This document shows, in pieces, positions 32,720 to 40,716 of a stretch of 64,000 nt of DNA. Location: contig NZ_BOMY01000002.1 in assembly GCF_016862435.1 (NCBI RefSeq), positions 372,001 through 436,000 of the forward strand, given 5' to 3'. The notes under the pieces were generated by a model. The model saw only the letters and a list, made by a program, of their open reading frames with translations, ran no database searches and was not told the origin of the DNA. Position numbers and translations under genes: made by a program. Within the stretch, counting starts at the first letter, position 1, and each line of letters begins with the position of its first letter. This DNA is from Paractinoplanes tereljensis (GTDB taxonomy: Bacteria > Actinomycetota > Actinomycetes > Mycobacteriales > Micromonosporaceae).

Positions 32720-34090
32720 ATGAATTCACTGCTCTCCCTGCTGCTGGCCGCCGCGCTGCCGGTGCCCGCGCCCCCACCGGCGGCCGCCCTCGACTGGTTC
32801 ACCTGCGGGAAGGCCATGGACGCCCAGTGCGGCTACCTCACCGTTCCGGTGGACTGGGCGCACCCGGGCGGCGCGAAGATCAAGATCGCGGTCGGTAAGC
32901 GGGCGGCCCCCGACCAGGAGCACAAGGTCGGCACGCTGGTCTTCGGGCCGGGCGGGCCGTGGGATCCCGGCGTCGACCGGGTGACAAACGGTTACCACCG
33001 GTTCAGTGCCAACCTGCTGGCCCGGTTCGACATCGTCAGCTTCGACCCGCGCGGCTCCACCGGCAGCCAGCCGGTCAGCTGCGACCCGGCCCAGGTCGCC
33101 GCCGTGCCCAACCCGGTGCTGACCAGCCAGGCCGACTTCGACGCCACCCTCGCCTACAACCGCGAGCTGTGGGCCGAGTGCGAACGGCGGACCGGCGACC
33201 TGTGGAACCACGCCGGCATGACCAGCAACGTCCGCGACCTGGACGCGCTGCGAGCCGCCCTCGGCGAACGACAGCTGACTTTCCAGGGCAGTTCCTACGG
33301 CACGCTGCTCGGCGAGGCCTACGCGGAACGCTATCCGCAGCGGGTGCGGGCCATCGTGCTGGAGAGCGTCGACGACCACAGCAGCCGCAGCACCGCCGAG
33401 TTCCTGACCGCGCAGGCGTGGGCGTCCGAGGATGCCTTCGATGCGTTCGTGTCCTGGTGTGACCGCACTGCGTCGTGCGCCCTGCACGGCCGGGATGTGC
33501 CCGCGATCTGGAACCACCTGTACGACTCGGCGGTCGCCGGGCGGCCCGACTTCACCCCGTTCGACCTGGTCGCGATCACCTACAAGCGCACCAAGGACGT
33601 CGACTACGACCTGCTCGCCGATTACCTCGAGGCGGTCGACGGCGGCCGTCCCGGCGTGCGGCTCGGCAGCCTGCCGGTGGTGCTGCCGGCGTTCTGCGCC
33701 GACTGGTCGCTGCCGGCGCGCGACTACCGCGAGTACGCGAGCCTGCTGCGCCAGGCCGCCCGGGTCGCCCCCGACACCCACTTCCCGGCCCAGGTGATGG
33801 CCCTGACCGCGTGCCTGGGCTGGGAAGACGTCACCTACCCGCAGCACGAGTTGCACGTGCGCACCGCGACCCCGCTGCTGCTGCTCAATTCCCGGCACGA
33901 CTCGGCCACCGGCTGGAACTGGGCGCGCAATGTGGAACGCCAGCTGGGCCGGCACGGCGTGCTGGTGACGTACGAGGGTGACGGCCACGGGTCGTACTCG
34001 ATCAGCCAGTGCATGCGAAACCTGGCCGACGCGTACCTCATCTCCCGGACCGTGCCCCCGCGCGGCACCAGCTGCGCCGCCGGCAGCTAG
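32720..34090 (+). CDS. Secreted alpha/beta-hydrolase (tripeptidyl aminopeptidase-like)
   Basis: A 456-residue secreted hydrolase of the Tap/SCO7095 type. A short signal peptide (1-24, AAALD) is followed by [19 protein letters not shown], the oxyanion segment [10 protein letters not shown], nucleophile S in [19 protein letters not shown], and a C-terminal TAP-like domain with D in [11 protein letters not shown] and H in [10 protein letters not shown]. Such enzymes release N-terminal tripeptides or hydrolyse esters. The ATG at 32720 is chosen as the start of the signal peptide. Intergenic DNA upstream (233 bp) shows no clear promoter. Confidence 0.88.
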   Translation: MNSLLSLLLAAALPVPAPPPAAALDWFTCGKAMDAQCGYLTVPVDWAHPGGAKIKIAVGKRAAPDQEHKVGTLVFGPGGPWDPGVDRVTNGYHRFSANLLARFDIVSFDPRGSTGSQPVSCDPAQVAAVPNPVLTSQADFDATLAYNRELWAECERRTGDLWNHAGMTSNVRDLDALRAALGERQLTFQGSSYGTLLGEAYAERYPQRVRAIVLESVDDHSSRSTAEFLTAQAWASEDAFDAFVSWCDRTASCALHGRDVPAIWNHLYDSAVAGRPDFTPFDLVAITYKRTKDVDYDLLADYLEAVDGGRPGVRLGSLPVVLPAFCADWSLPARDYREYASLLRQAARVAPDTHFPAQVMALTACLGWEDVTYPQHELHVRTATPLLLLNSRHDSATGWNWARNVERQLGRHGVLVTYEGDGHGSYSISQCMRNLADAYLISRTVPPRGTSCAAGS

Positions 34091-34107
34091 GCCGTTTTTG
34101 GAAACGC

Positions 34108-35172
34108 CTAGAGGGCCGGGTAGTCGGTGTAGCCGCGGTGGTCGCCGCCGAAGGCGGTGCTGAAGTCGGCGGTGTTGAACGGGCCGCCGGCCGCGAGCCG
34201 GGCCGGCAGGTCCGGGTTGGCCAGGAACAGCGCGCCGAAGGTGAGGACGTCGGCGGTGCCGTCCTCGATCAGGGACAGCGCCGCGGGCCCGGTCGGCTCG
34301 GGCGCGGTGAACGGGTTGAGCAGCAGGGTGCCCGGCCACTGCGCCCGCAGCCGGCGGGTCAGGTCCCGGTCGGGGCTCTCCACCAGGTGCAGGTAGGCCA
34401 GCCCGAGCGGGGCCAGCGCGGTCAGCAGGGCCGGGTAGAGCTCGTCGACGTCGTGCTCGACGAGGCCGTTGGCGCCACCGTTCGGCGAGATGCGGAAGCC
34501 GACCCGGTTGCCGCCGATGGCCTCGACGACCGCCGCCGCGACCTCGGCCCCGAAGCGGACCCGGCCCTCGACCGTGCCGCCCCAGCCGTCGGTGCGCTGG
34601 TTGGCGTTGGACGACAGGAACTGCTGGATGAGGTAGCCGTTCGCGCCGTGCAGCTCCACCCCGTCGAAGCCGGCCGCGATGGCGTTGCGGGCGGCGCTCG
34701 CGAAGTCGGCGATCGTCTCGGCGATCTCGGCCTCGGTCAGCTCCTTCGGGGTGACCATGTCCTGCGGGCCCTCGTTGGTGAAGACCTGGCCGTCGTGCCG
34801 CACCGGGGACGGCGCGACCGGGATCAGGCCGTCCGGCAGCAGGCTCGGGTGCCCGATCCGGCCGCTGTGCATGATCTGGGCGAAGATCTTGCCGCCCTGC
34901 GCGTGCACCGCGTCGGTGACCTTGCGCCACGCCGCGACCTGCTCGTCCGAGTGCAGGCCCGGGGTGCTGGTGTAGCCCTGCCCGACCACCGACGGCTGGA
35001 CGCCCTCGGTGATGATCAAGCCGGCGCCGGCCCGCTGCGCGTAGTACTCGGCCATCAGGTCGGTCGGGCTCGCACCGGGACCGAAGGCGCGGCTCCGGGT
35101 CATCGGGGCCATCGCGATGCGGTTGGCGAGCTTGGTGCCGCTCAGGTCGTACGGGTCAAATGCGGTTGCCAT
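34108..35172 (-). CDS. Old Yellow Enzyme-family ene reductase (NemA-like)
   Basis: A 354-residue FMN-binding TIM barrel. Family features are [15 protein letters not shown] (flavin site), the H/N substrate pair in [33 protein letters not shown], and [14 protein letters not shown] enzymes reduce alpha,beta-unsaturated carbonyls, nitro compounds and maleimides with NADPH and detoxify electrophiles. Divergent from a MarR gene, with two tandem GTTCA-N5-TGAAC boxes between them, so it is probably induced by electrophiles through that regulator. No signal peptide. Confidence 0.92.
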   Translation of the reverse strand: MATAFDPYDLSGTKLANRIAMAPMTRSRAFGPGASPTDLMAEYYAQRAGAGLIITEGVQPSVVGQGYTSTPGLHSDEQVAAWRKVTDAVHAQGGKIFAQIMHSGRIGHPSLLPDGLIPVAPSPVRHDGQVFTNEGPQDMVTPKELTEAEIAETIADFASAARNAIAAGFDGVELHGANGYLIQQFLSSNANQRTDGWGGTVEGRVRFGAEVAAAVVEAIGGNRVGFRISPNGGANGLVEHDVDELYPALLTALAPLGLAYLHLVESPDRDLTRRLRAQWPGTLLLNPFTAPEPTGPAALSLIEDGTADVLTFGALFLANPDLPARLAAGGPFNTADFSTAFGGDHRGYTDYPAL

Positions 35173-35192
35173 TGATTTTGCCCTTCGCGGTA

Positions 35193-35230
35193 GTTCATGC
35201 CGTGAACGAAAAGTAGTTCATGGCGTGAAC
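35193..35230. promoter_or_regulatory. Tandem MarR operator boxes
   Basis: GTTCATGCCGTGAAC (35193-35207) and GTTCATGGCGTGAAC (35216-35230) are two nearly identical 15-bp dyads with centres 23 bp apart, between the ene-reductase and MarR genes. Repeats of this type are typical MarR-family sites. Confidence 0.75.
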
Positions 35231-35280
35231 CGTCGCAAGCTAGACTGGCCCGGCAGCGCTGTGATGAAGGAGACGCGGTC

Positions 35281-35736
35281 GTGACGCAGGATCAGGGCTT
35301 CGGGGACATGCTGGTCTGGCTCTCCCTGGTGATTCAGCGGCGCTATGCGCAGATCTGCGTCGACCACGACCTGACCCCGGCGCAGGCTCAGCTGCTGTGC
35401 ATGGTCAAGAACGAGCCCCTGCGGATGGCCGACCTGGCCGGCAAGATGGGCGTGGCCAAAAATGCCCTGAGCCAGCTTGTCGACCGCACCGAACGCCGCG
35501 GCCTCGTGCAGCGCGAGACCCCCGGTCACGACCGACGGGTGATCACGCTCGGCGTCACGCCCGCCGGGAAGAAGATCGCCGACGCGCTGTACGCCGACGT
35601 GGCCACCCGCCTGCCCGACATCGCCGACGGCCTCAGCCCGGACGACCAGGACCAGTTGCGCCGCCTGGCCACCACCATCACCGCCGGGCAGGTGCCCGGA
35701 ATGGCCGGCGGCGGCTGCTCGCCGAACGCCTGCTAG
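35281..35736 (+). CDS. MarR-family regulator
   Basis: A 151-residue winged-helix regulator: DLTPAQAQLLCMVKNEPLRM then LAGKMGVAKNALSQLVDRTE, with the wing GLVQRETPGHDRRVITLGVT. Four or more cysteines (near 22, 40, 144, 151) could give thiol-based sensing of electrophiles, consistent with the divergent ene reductase. GTG start. The TAG stop at 35734-35736 lies inside the left terminus of a 171-bp palindrome, and the C-terminal GGGCSPNAC just precedes it. Confidence 0.9.
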   Translation: MTQDQGFGDMLVWLSLVIQRRYAQICVDHDLTPAQAQLLCMVKNEPLRMADLAGKMGVAKNALSQLVDRTERRGLVQRETPGHDRRVITLGVTPAGKKIADALYADVATRLPDIADGLSPDDQDQLRRLATTITAGQVPGMAGGGCSPNAC

Positions 35737-35902
35737 CGCCTGTTTCGTAGTTGGGGTGGGAGCGAGGCGAGGTCCAGATTTCGTCTGGTGGTGGCCCGCG
35801 AGGGCCTGGCTACCGGTGTTGTAACCAGGCTCTCGCGGGACGCCGCCAGGCGGAATCTGGGCCACGCCGCAGCCCCGCACCAGCTACGAAACAGGCGCTA
35901 GC
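35732..35902. mobile_element. 171-bp near-perfect palindrome (MITE-like element or giant bidirectional hairpin)
   Basis: Two 82-bp arms (35732-35813 and 35821-35902) are inverted repeats with no indels around the 7-nt loop CGGTGTT. I count 66 of 82 positions as complementary, and several mismatches are of the G-U type. The outermost 19 bp (GCTAGCGCCTGTTTCGTAG) are perfect. The stop codons of both flanking convergent genes, marR and the KDG kinase gene, lie within these termini. No transposase is inside. It may be a non-autonomous element that inserted at a CTAG-like site, or a host hairpin that ends both transcripts. Confidence 0.7.
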
Positions 35903-36827
35903 GCCGGAGGTCGCCGCCGGTCAGGGCGATCAGCTCGGCACGGTCGGGAGCACCCTCGCAGTCGCCCGGAACGGTGACCGCGAACGCGCCGGTGGCGATC
36001 GCCGTGGTCAGGCACTGCCCGGGGGTGGCGCCGGCCAGCCGGTCGGCCAGGTAACCCGCCACGAAGGCGTCACCCGCACCCACCGGGTCGACCACGGTCA
36101 CCGGCAGGGCCGGGACGGTGTGCCGCTCGCCGTTGATCTGCGCCACGCAGCCGTGCCCGCCGTCCTTGAGGATCACCTCGGCCGGGCCGAGTTTGGCCAG
36201 GCCGCCGAGCAGGTCGTCGGCGTCGACGAACAGGGCCGCCTCGTCGGGGCTGGCGAAGACGATGTCGGCCAGCGCGACCAGGTCGCGCAGCACCGGGGCG
36301 GCGTCGAACCGGGACCAGAGCTTGGCCCGGTAGTTGATGTCGATCGACACCGGCACGCCCGCCGTGATCGCCGTCTCGACCGCCTGGAACACCGCGGACC
36401 GGCAGGTCTCGCTGAGTGCCGGGGTGATGCCGGTGACGTGCACGATGCCGGCTTCGCGCAGTTCGTGCGCCGGGATGTCGGCCGGGGTGAGCCGGGAACC
36501 GGCACTGCCGGACCGGTGGTAGTCGACGTGGGCGAACTGGCCGGACCGGCGGTGCCGCACCATCAGGCCGGTGAACGCCTCGTCGGCCAGCGCGATCGTG
36601 CGCACGCCGGCCGCCTCGAGGCGCCCCTTGATCAGGGTGCCGGTCGCGTCCGGGCCGACCCGGCCGAGCCAGCAGGACTCGCCGCCGAGCCGGGCCACCC
36701 CGACCGCGACGTTGCTCTCGGCTCCGCCGATGCCGAACGAGAAGCCCTTCGCGTACGCCAGGGGGCCGATGGTGTCCGCCGCGACCAGGCCCATCGTTTC
36801 ACCGAAGGTGAACAGGCCGCCGGTCAT
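35898..36827 (-). CDS. PfkB-family sugar kinase (2-keto-3-deoxygluconate kinase-like)
   Basis: A 309-residue ribokinase-fold enzyme. The N-terminal GIGGAESNVAVGVARLGGES and WLGRVGPDATG motif and the C-terminal anion hole VDPVGAGDAFVAGYLADRL with catalytic Asp are intact. Together with the overlapping KDPG aldolase gene (ATGA) this identifies it as probable KDG kinase, producing 2-keto-3-deoxy-6-phosphogluconate. The TAG stop sits in the right terminus of the 171-bp palindrome. No dehydratase or transporter lies beside the pair in the window. Confidence 0.88.
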   Translation of the reverse strand: MTGGLFTFGETMGLVAADTIGPLAYAKGFSFGIGGAESNVAVGVARLGGESCWLGRVGPDATGTLIKGRLEAAGVRTIALADEAFTGLMVRHRRSGQFAHVDYHRSGSAGSRLTPADIPAHELREAGIVHVTGITPALSETCRSAVFQAVETAITAGVPVSIDINYRAKLWSRFDAAPVLRDLVALADIVFASPDEAALFVDADDLLGGLAKLGPAEVILKDGGHGCVAQINGERHTVPALPVTVVDPVGAGDAFVAGYLADRLAGATPGQCLTTAIATGAFAVTVPGDCEGAPDRAELIALTGGDLRR

Positions 36828-37465
36828 GACCGGGCGAAGGCGACCGCACTGACCGCGTGCCGAGCCCGAGCGGCGAGGGCGGGCAGACTGCCGCCGGTGG
36901 CGGCGTCGCCGATCAGCGGACCGCCCAGCCCGACCGCCTTGGCCCCGGCGAACAGCCAGTCGGCGATGTCCTCGATCTTGATGCCACCGGTGGGCATCAC
37001 GTTGATCTGCGGCAGCGGCCCGCGCACGTTGCGCAGGAAGTCGGGGCCCAGGTTGGACGCCGGGAAAACCTTTACCAACCGGGCGCCGGCCTGCCAGGCC
37101 GCGAACATCTCGGTCGGCGTGGCCGTGCCCGGATAGAACGGGACCGGCGACGACTGCACCAGCTCGACGTCGAGGTTGGGCGCCACCAGGAACTCGGCGC
37201 CCGCGTCGACCGCGGCTTTCACGTCGTCACTGGTCAGCACCGTGCCCGCACCGACCGCCACTGAGGCCGGCAGCTGACGGCGCAGGCCGGCCAGGGCCTC
37301 GATCGCACCCTTGGAGGTCAGCGTGACCTCGAGGGCGGTGATGCCGGAGTCAACCAGCACCTCGGCCACGGCGGCGAACCCATCGGAGGTCGGCGCGCGC
37401 AGGATCGCCACGATCCCGCTGCGCACGACCGCGGCAGTCACCTCGTCGAGCTTCTCATTGGTCAC
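36824..37465 (-). CDS. eda: KDPG/KHG aldolase
   Basis: A 213-residue class I aldolase of the Entner-Doudoroff pathway splitting 2-keto-3-deoxy-6-phosphogluconate into pyruvate and glyceraldehyde-3-phosphate. Visible are the base E in ALEVTLTS (near 46), AGTVLTSDDV, the substrate segment SPVPFYPGTATPTEM, the Schiff-base lysine in RLVKVFPAS (near 131) and PTGGI. GTG start at 37465. First gene of an operon with the sugar kinase, which starts within its stop. Confidence 0.92.
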   Translation of the reverse strand: MTNEKLDEVTAAVVRSGIVAILRAPTSDGFAAVAEVLVDSGITALEVTLTSKGAIEALAGLRRQLPASVAVGAGTVLTSDDVKAAVDAGAEFLVAPNLDVELVQSSPVPFYPGTATPTEMFAAWQAGARLVKVFPASNLGPDFLRNVRGPLPQINVMPTGGIKIEDIADWLFAGAKAVGLGGPLIGDAATGGSLPALAARARHAVSAVAFARS

Positions 37466-37517
37466 GACTTAGATCCTGCCCGATATAGACCAGGTCAGCC
37501 AGTGTCCAGGACAGTGC

Positions 37518-38066
37518 TCAGCGTCGCAGCAGTTGCCGGGCGCGACCCCGAACCTCGCCATTGGACAGTTCCGACCCGGCCGGAGCCTCGACATCGATGC
37601 GCAATTCGACCCGCACGGCCTCCTCGAACTGCTGGATGACCAGGGGAACCTGGGTGAGCAGCTCACGGAAGTGGGTCTGCGGCTGAACGCCGGACACCGA
37701 TGCCGGGTTCATCTCTCCGTGCAGCTTCTGCAACAGAACGTGGACGGCGAGGGCGGCGCTGCGGACCGGCCCGGAGGCCAGCAGCCGCACCCGCATCAGG
37801 GCCGGCGCGGCCTCGTCGACGTAGGCCAGGCCGGAGGCGGGCTTGTCCCCGGAGTCGTAGGCGGACCGGAGGCGGTAGGTGTTGCGCTCGAAAACGGCGA
37901 GCAGGGCGACGTACGCGTCCTTGCGCTCCTCGTACCACCGCCGGGTGCGCTTGCGCTGACTGCGCACATGTTCGTTACGAGCCGTCACGAGCAGCGCCGT
38001 AGCGGCCCCAGCCAGGGCAAACACGACGGCGACGAGGGGCAGCCCCCACCACGGGATCTCAGACAC
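37518..38066 (-). CDS. Hypothetical protein with N-terminal membrane anchor
   Basis: A 182-residue protein with one N-terminal membrane helix (residues 5-27, WWGLPLVAVVFALAGAATAL), a very basic stretch (RSQRKRTRRWYEERK) and a helical body of about 130 residues. The pattern anchor, basic patch, W-Y-E-x-R-K-x-A-Y is shared by small actinobacterial proteins of unknown role, probably facing the cytoplasm. I do not recognise a family name. GTG start. It stands alone between the aldolase and a VOC gene. Confidence 0.78.
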   Translation of the reverse strand: MSEIPWWGLPLVAVVFALAGAATALLVTARNEHVRSQRKRTRRWYEERKDAYVALLAVFERNTYRLRSAYDSGDKPASGLAYVDEAAPALMRVRLLASGPVRSAALAVHVLLQKLHGEMNPASVSGVQPQTHFRELLTQVPLVIQQFEEAVRVELRIDVEAPAGSELSNGEVRGRARQLLRR

Positions 38067-38114
38067 GCGCTAACCGTAGCGAGACCGGGCCCGGAGAGCA
38101 CCTGAGGTCACTGA

Positions 38115-38537
38115 TCAGGACACGCAGAACTCATTGCCCTCCGGGTCACGCATGACCACGAAGTAGTACGAGTCGCCACGTTCCCGTTGGCGAACGCCGG
38201 CGCCCAGCCCGACCAGCTCGGCGACCTTGGCCTCGACGATCTCGACCCGCCGCTCGAACGGCAGCGAGTCGTCCCGCTCGGTCGGATAGAGGTCCAGGTG
38301 AAGCCGGTTCTTCCCGGCCTTCTCCTCGGGAACCTCCTGGAACCAGAGCGGCGGCTTGAGCCCCGCCGGATCAAAGATCCGATCGTCGAACGACTCCTCG
38401 CCGCCCAGCCGCCCGCGATAGTGCGCCCACCAGGTGGTATCCGAAGCCGGCGGCGCCGCCTGATACCCCAGCACCTGCCCCCAGAATGCAGCCAGCCGAG
38501 CCGGATCGTTCGCATCGATGGTCAGTTGCCAGAACAT
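38115..38537 (-). CDS. VOC-family (glyoxalase-like) protein
   Basis: A 140-residue single VOC protein: LTIDANDPARLAAFWGQVLG at the start and a C-terminal VVMRDPEGNEFCVS, the typical VOC strand pair. It keeps the E of the second metal site, but the function is unassigned; the group is often called glyoxalase/bleomycin resistance-like. I chose the ATG at 38537 because the fold starts there; the open frame runs 65 codons further upstream into non-coding DNA. Confidence 0.87.
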   Translation of the reverse strand: MFWQLTIDANDPARLAAFWGQVLGYQAAPPASDTTWWAHYRGRLGGEESFDDRIFDPAGLKPPLWFQEVPEEKAGKNRLHLDLYPTERDDSLPFERRVEIVEAKVAELVGLGAGVRQRERGDSYYFVVMRDPEGNEFCVS

Positions 38538-39028
38538 CCTCAGAACGGTAGACCAGCGCAAGCAAACGACGCAGCGGTACGTGTCGCCATGGTGAGCGGA
38601 CTCGGTCCCGACCCAAGACCTCAACCTCCTCCTCGGGTAGGCGCCAGATAGGCCGCTCCAGGCGACTGGACCTTCTACGGGCTTTTGCTCATCCCGCGCT
38701 GGCCAGTTCCGCGTCCGGGTCTCCCCGCCCACTGCGGCTCACCGACGTTGAAGACCTACCGCTCGGAGCGAACAGGAACTCCGCAAGATCGCCCCGGCCC
38801 TCGACCTGGAACTGGCCTGAATTCCGGCGCTTACCGGAGGTAAGCAGAACCGGGCATGGTGCGCAGAGCAAAGCGCCGGGGGTGGGTGTTCGGTTGCGCG
38901 AGCGGCGCGGCACCTGCCGGAGTTGCACGCTGGTCGCGCGGTGGCGGCGGTCGGGGGTAGTTGCGGTTGTCTACGGTGTCGCCCGTACCGGCAAAGTTTG
39001 ATTCTCTGGACTCTGATCCTGAAGGTAT
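38538..39028. other. Gene-poor region holding repeat copy C
   Basis: About 490 bp without a convincing gene. It carries a degenerate repeat at 38766-38840 related to the copies at 7.4 kb. Open frames here are short with poor codon bias. The promoter of the VOC gene must lie at its left edge. No hairpin with a T-tract was seen for the GNAT gene, which ends at 39029. Confidence 0.6.
38766..38840 (-). repeat. Degenerate dispersed repeat, copy C (GDLAEFL peptide)
   Basis: On the minus strand it reads KRRNSGQFQVEGRGDLAEFL followed by FAPSG. Its first 25 bp match copy B in 22 positions. It lies in the intergenic region between the VOC and GNAT genes. Confidence 0.6.
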
Positions 39029-39520
39029 CTAGGTCAGGTCGCGTTGGTACCAGGTGCCTGACTTGCCGGCCAGGTCGGCGGGGGCGGCTGGGCCGGTCGG
39101 GCGGAAGCCGGCCTTGGTCAGCACGCGCTGGGACGCCGGGTTGTCGGTGGCGGCGGCTGCGCGCAGCGTGTGCAGGTCGTGCCGGACTCCGGCCAGGCGG
39201 CACAGCTCCTGGACGGCGGCGGTGGCCACGCCTCGGCCGGCTGCCTGCTGGGCTACCCGGTAGCCGAGTACCGCGCAGTGGTCGGCCAGGTCGAACAGGT
39301 TGAAGCGGCCCAGCACCGCGCCGTCCTCGGCCACCAGCAGGTAGAAGGCGCAGACGCCGGCCTCCTGCTCGGCCAGCAGGGCCTGGTGGCGGTCGGTGAA
39401 CTGGGCGAAGTAGTCGTCGCCGCGGTCGGTGATCGCGGCGGCGAAGTAGGCGCGGTTCGCCAACTCGAAGGCCAGGACGGCCGGGGCGTGATCGGCTCGC
39501 AGGCGTCTCAGCTCGGGCAT
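39029..39520 (-). CDS. GNAT-family N-acetyltransferase
   Basis: A 163-residue acetyltransferase. The CoA-binding motif A is YRVAQQAAGRGVATAAVQEL (near 87-106; Q/R-x-x-G-x-G/A variant), followed by LRAAAATDNPASQRVLTKAG F, the N-x-x-S-x-x-x-x-x-K-x-GF signature of RimJ/RimL-type members. It probably acetylates the alpha-amine of a protein or a small amine; target unknown. Single gene with its own promoter region. Confidence 0.9.
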   Translation of the reverse strand: MPELRRLRADHAPAVLAFELANRAYFAAAITDRGDDYFAQFTDRHQALLAEQEAGVCAFYLLVAEDGAVLGRFNLFDLADHCAVLGYRVAQQAAGRGVATAAVQELCRLAGVRHDLHTLRAAAATDNPASQRVLTKAGFRPTGPAAPADLAGKSGTWYQRDLT

Positions 39521-39711
39521 CGCTCGACCTTACCCAGGCGGTTCGAGGGGGAAGGTGAAAGGCATGCCGTGACCATTCAGGCAGCGGTGAGTTAGTCGGA
39601 CGGCTGACCCCGCACGGCGGAAACCACCGATCTTGACGGTCGCGCCACCACGAGCTCGAGATCATCAACGCTCACACTGTCGTCACCAGCGACAATCCGA
39701 GGAGAACATCG

Positions 39712-39987
39712 GTGCCAAAAGGAACAACGCTCGTCCGGTTGGTGGACGAGTTCACGGCGAGCCTGTACCAGCACGGCATCGTGATCGATCGGCAGGCCGT
39801 GGAGCAGGAGATGCAGGACCGGATCGCGCAGATCGCCGATCGCCTCCAGGTGGACCCGCAGACCGTCCTGCGCGAGCACGCCTGTGACGGCTGGGGGCGG
39901 CAGATGTCGGCGGACGTGGTGGACCAGATCCAGAGTGAGCGGTTGCTCGAAGGTCAGGGCGTCATGACGCTGGGTGAGAACAGGTAG
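39712..39987 (+). CDS. Small hypothetical protein
   Basis: A 91-residue, mostly helical acidic protein with no family I recognise. GAGGAGAACATC precedes the GTG start at good spacing and a TTGACG -35-like box lies about 75 bp upstream, so it looks genuinely expressed. Residues 30-60 (EMQDRIAQIADRLQVDPQTV) could form a helix-turn-helix-like bundle. The last 34 bp overlap the convergent MerR-type gene. A single Cys and the segment HACDGWGRQM are distinctive. Confidence 0.65.
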   Translation: MPKGTTLVRLVDEFTASLYQHGIVIDRQAVEQEMQDRIAQIADRLQVDPQTVLREHACDGWGRQMSADVVDQIQSERLLEGQGVMTLGENR

Positions 39988-40670
39988 GCGTCCAGGGCCG
40001 CGGCGCCGGTGAGCATGGCTCGGCTCCGGGCCGTCAGGCGGGCGCGCCAGTCGCGCAGCATCGGCTCCACCGGCTCCAGGCCGCCGGCCGTGCGCAGGTG
40101 GTCGATCAGCGGGGCGATCCGGGCCAGCGGGTAACCGCCGCGGCGCAGTTGGTGGGCCAGGAGGGCGTCGCGGACGTCGGCCGCGCGGTAGACCCGGTAA
40201 CCGGTGTGTGGGTCGCGGGGTGGCTGGACCACCCCGGCGCGTTCCCATTTGCGCAGCGTGGCGGGGCGGATGCCGAGTCGTCTCGACAGTGGACCGACGA
40301 ACGTGTGGCCGCGTTCGGCCGGCACCGGTTCGAGCTCGCGGAGCGCGTCCTCGACGGCGGACAGGGTGCGCCGGTCGTCGAGCAGCTGGGCGTGGCTCTC
40401 GTCGATCAATGGGAAAGGGTCCGCGTCCCGGTGGACCGCCTGCATGATCGCGGTGGCCGTCTGGTGGCCGTGGCCGGCGGCCAGCGCGAGGAACGCGCGC
40501 AGGGCCAGCTCGTGCCGCGGCGTGTAGGTGCGGTAGCCGGACTCGGTGCGAGCCGCGGTCGGGAGGATGCCGGCCGCCTCGTAGTTGCGGATCGCCTGGG
40601 TGGACAGGCCGTGCCGGCGCGCGAGGTCGATCGGCCGGAGTTGAAGGTTTTTACCCAAGCCCCTGCTCAT
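39954..40670 (-). CDS. MerR-family regulator with two HTH domains (TioE-like)
   Basis: A 238-residue regulator with two MerR winged helices in one chain: residues 9-75 (LRPIDLARRHGLSTQAIRNY, SGYRTYTPRHEL) and residues about 120-190 (VGPLSRRLGIRPATLRKWER, GYRVYRAADVRDALL). This duplicated layout is that of TioE, linked to thiocoraline biosynthesis. I chose the ATG at 40670; the ATG at 40700 would cover the dyad cluster at 40687-40710. Divergent from an erythromycin-esterase-like gene it probably controls. Confidence 0.83.
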   Translation of the reverse strand: MSRGLGKNLQLRPIDLARRHGLSTQAIRNYEAAGILPTAARTESGYRTYTPRHELALRAFLALAAGHGHQTATAIMQAVHRDADPFPLIDESHAQLLDDRRTLSAVEDALRELEPVPAERGHTFVGPLSRRLGIRPATLRKWERAGVVQPPRDPHTGYRVYRAADVRDALLAHQLRRGGYPLARIAPLIDHLRTAGGLEPVEPMLRDWRARLTARSRAMLTGAAALDAYLFSPSVMTP

Positions 40671-40686
40671 CTCGCGCGAAAGTCTC

Positions 40687-40710
40687 AACCGACGGTTCAA
40701 CGATAGCGTT
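40687..40710. promoter_or_regulatory. Overlapping dyads in the MerR/esterase intergenic region
   Basis: AACCG-A-CGGTT (40687-40697) and AACG-ATAG-CGTT (40699-40710) lie back to back in the 46-bp gap between the divergent MerR-type and esterase-like genes. They are likely operator sites; the esterase start follows at 40717, so a bound regulator would cover its promoter. Confidence 0.5.
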
Positions 40711-40716
40711 TAACCT

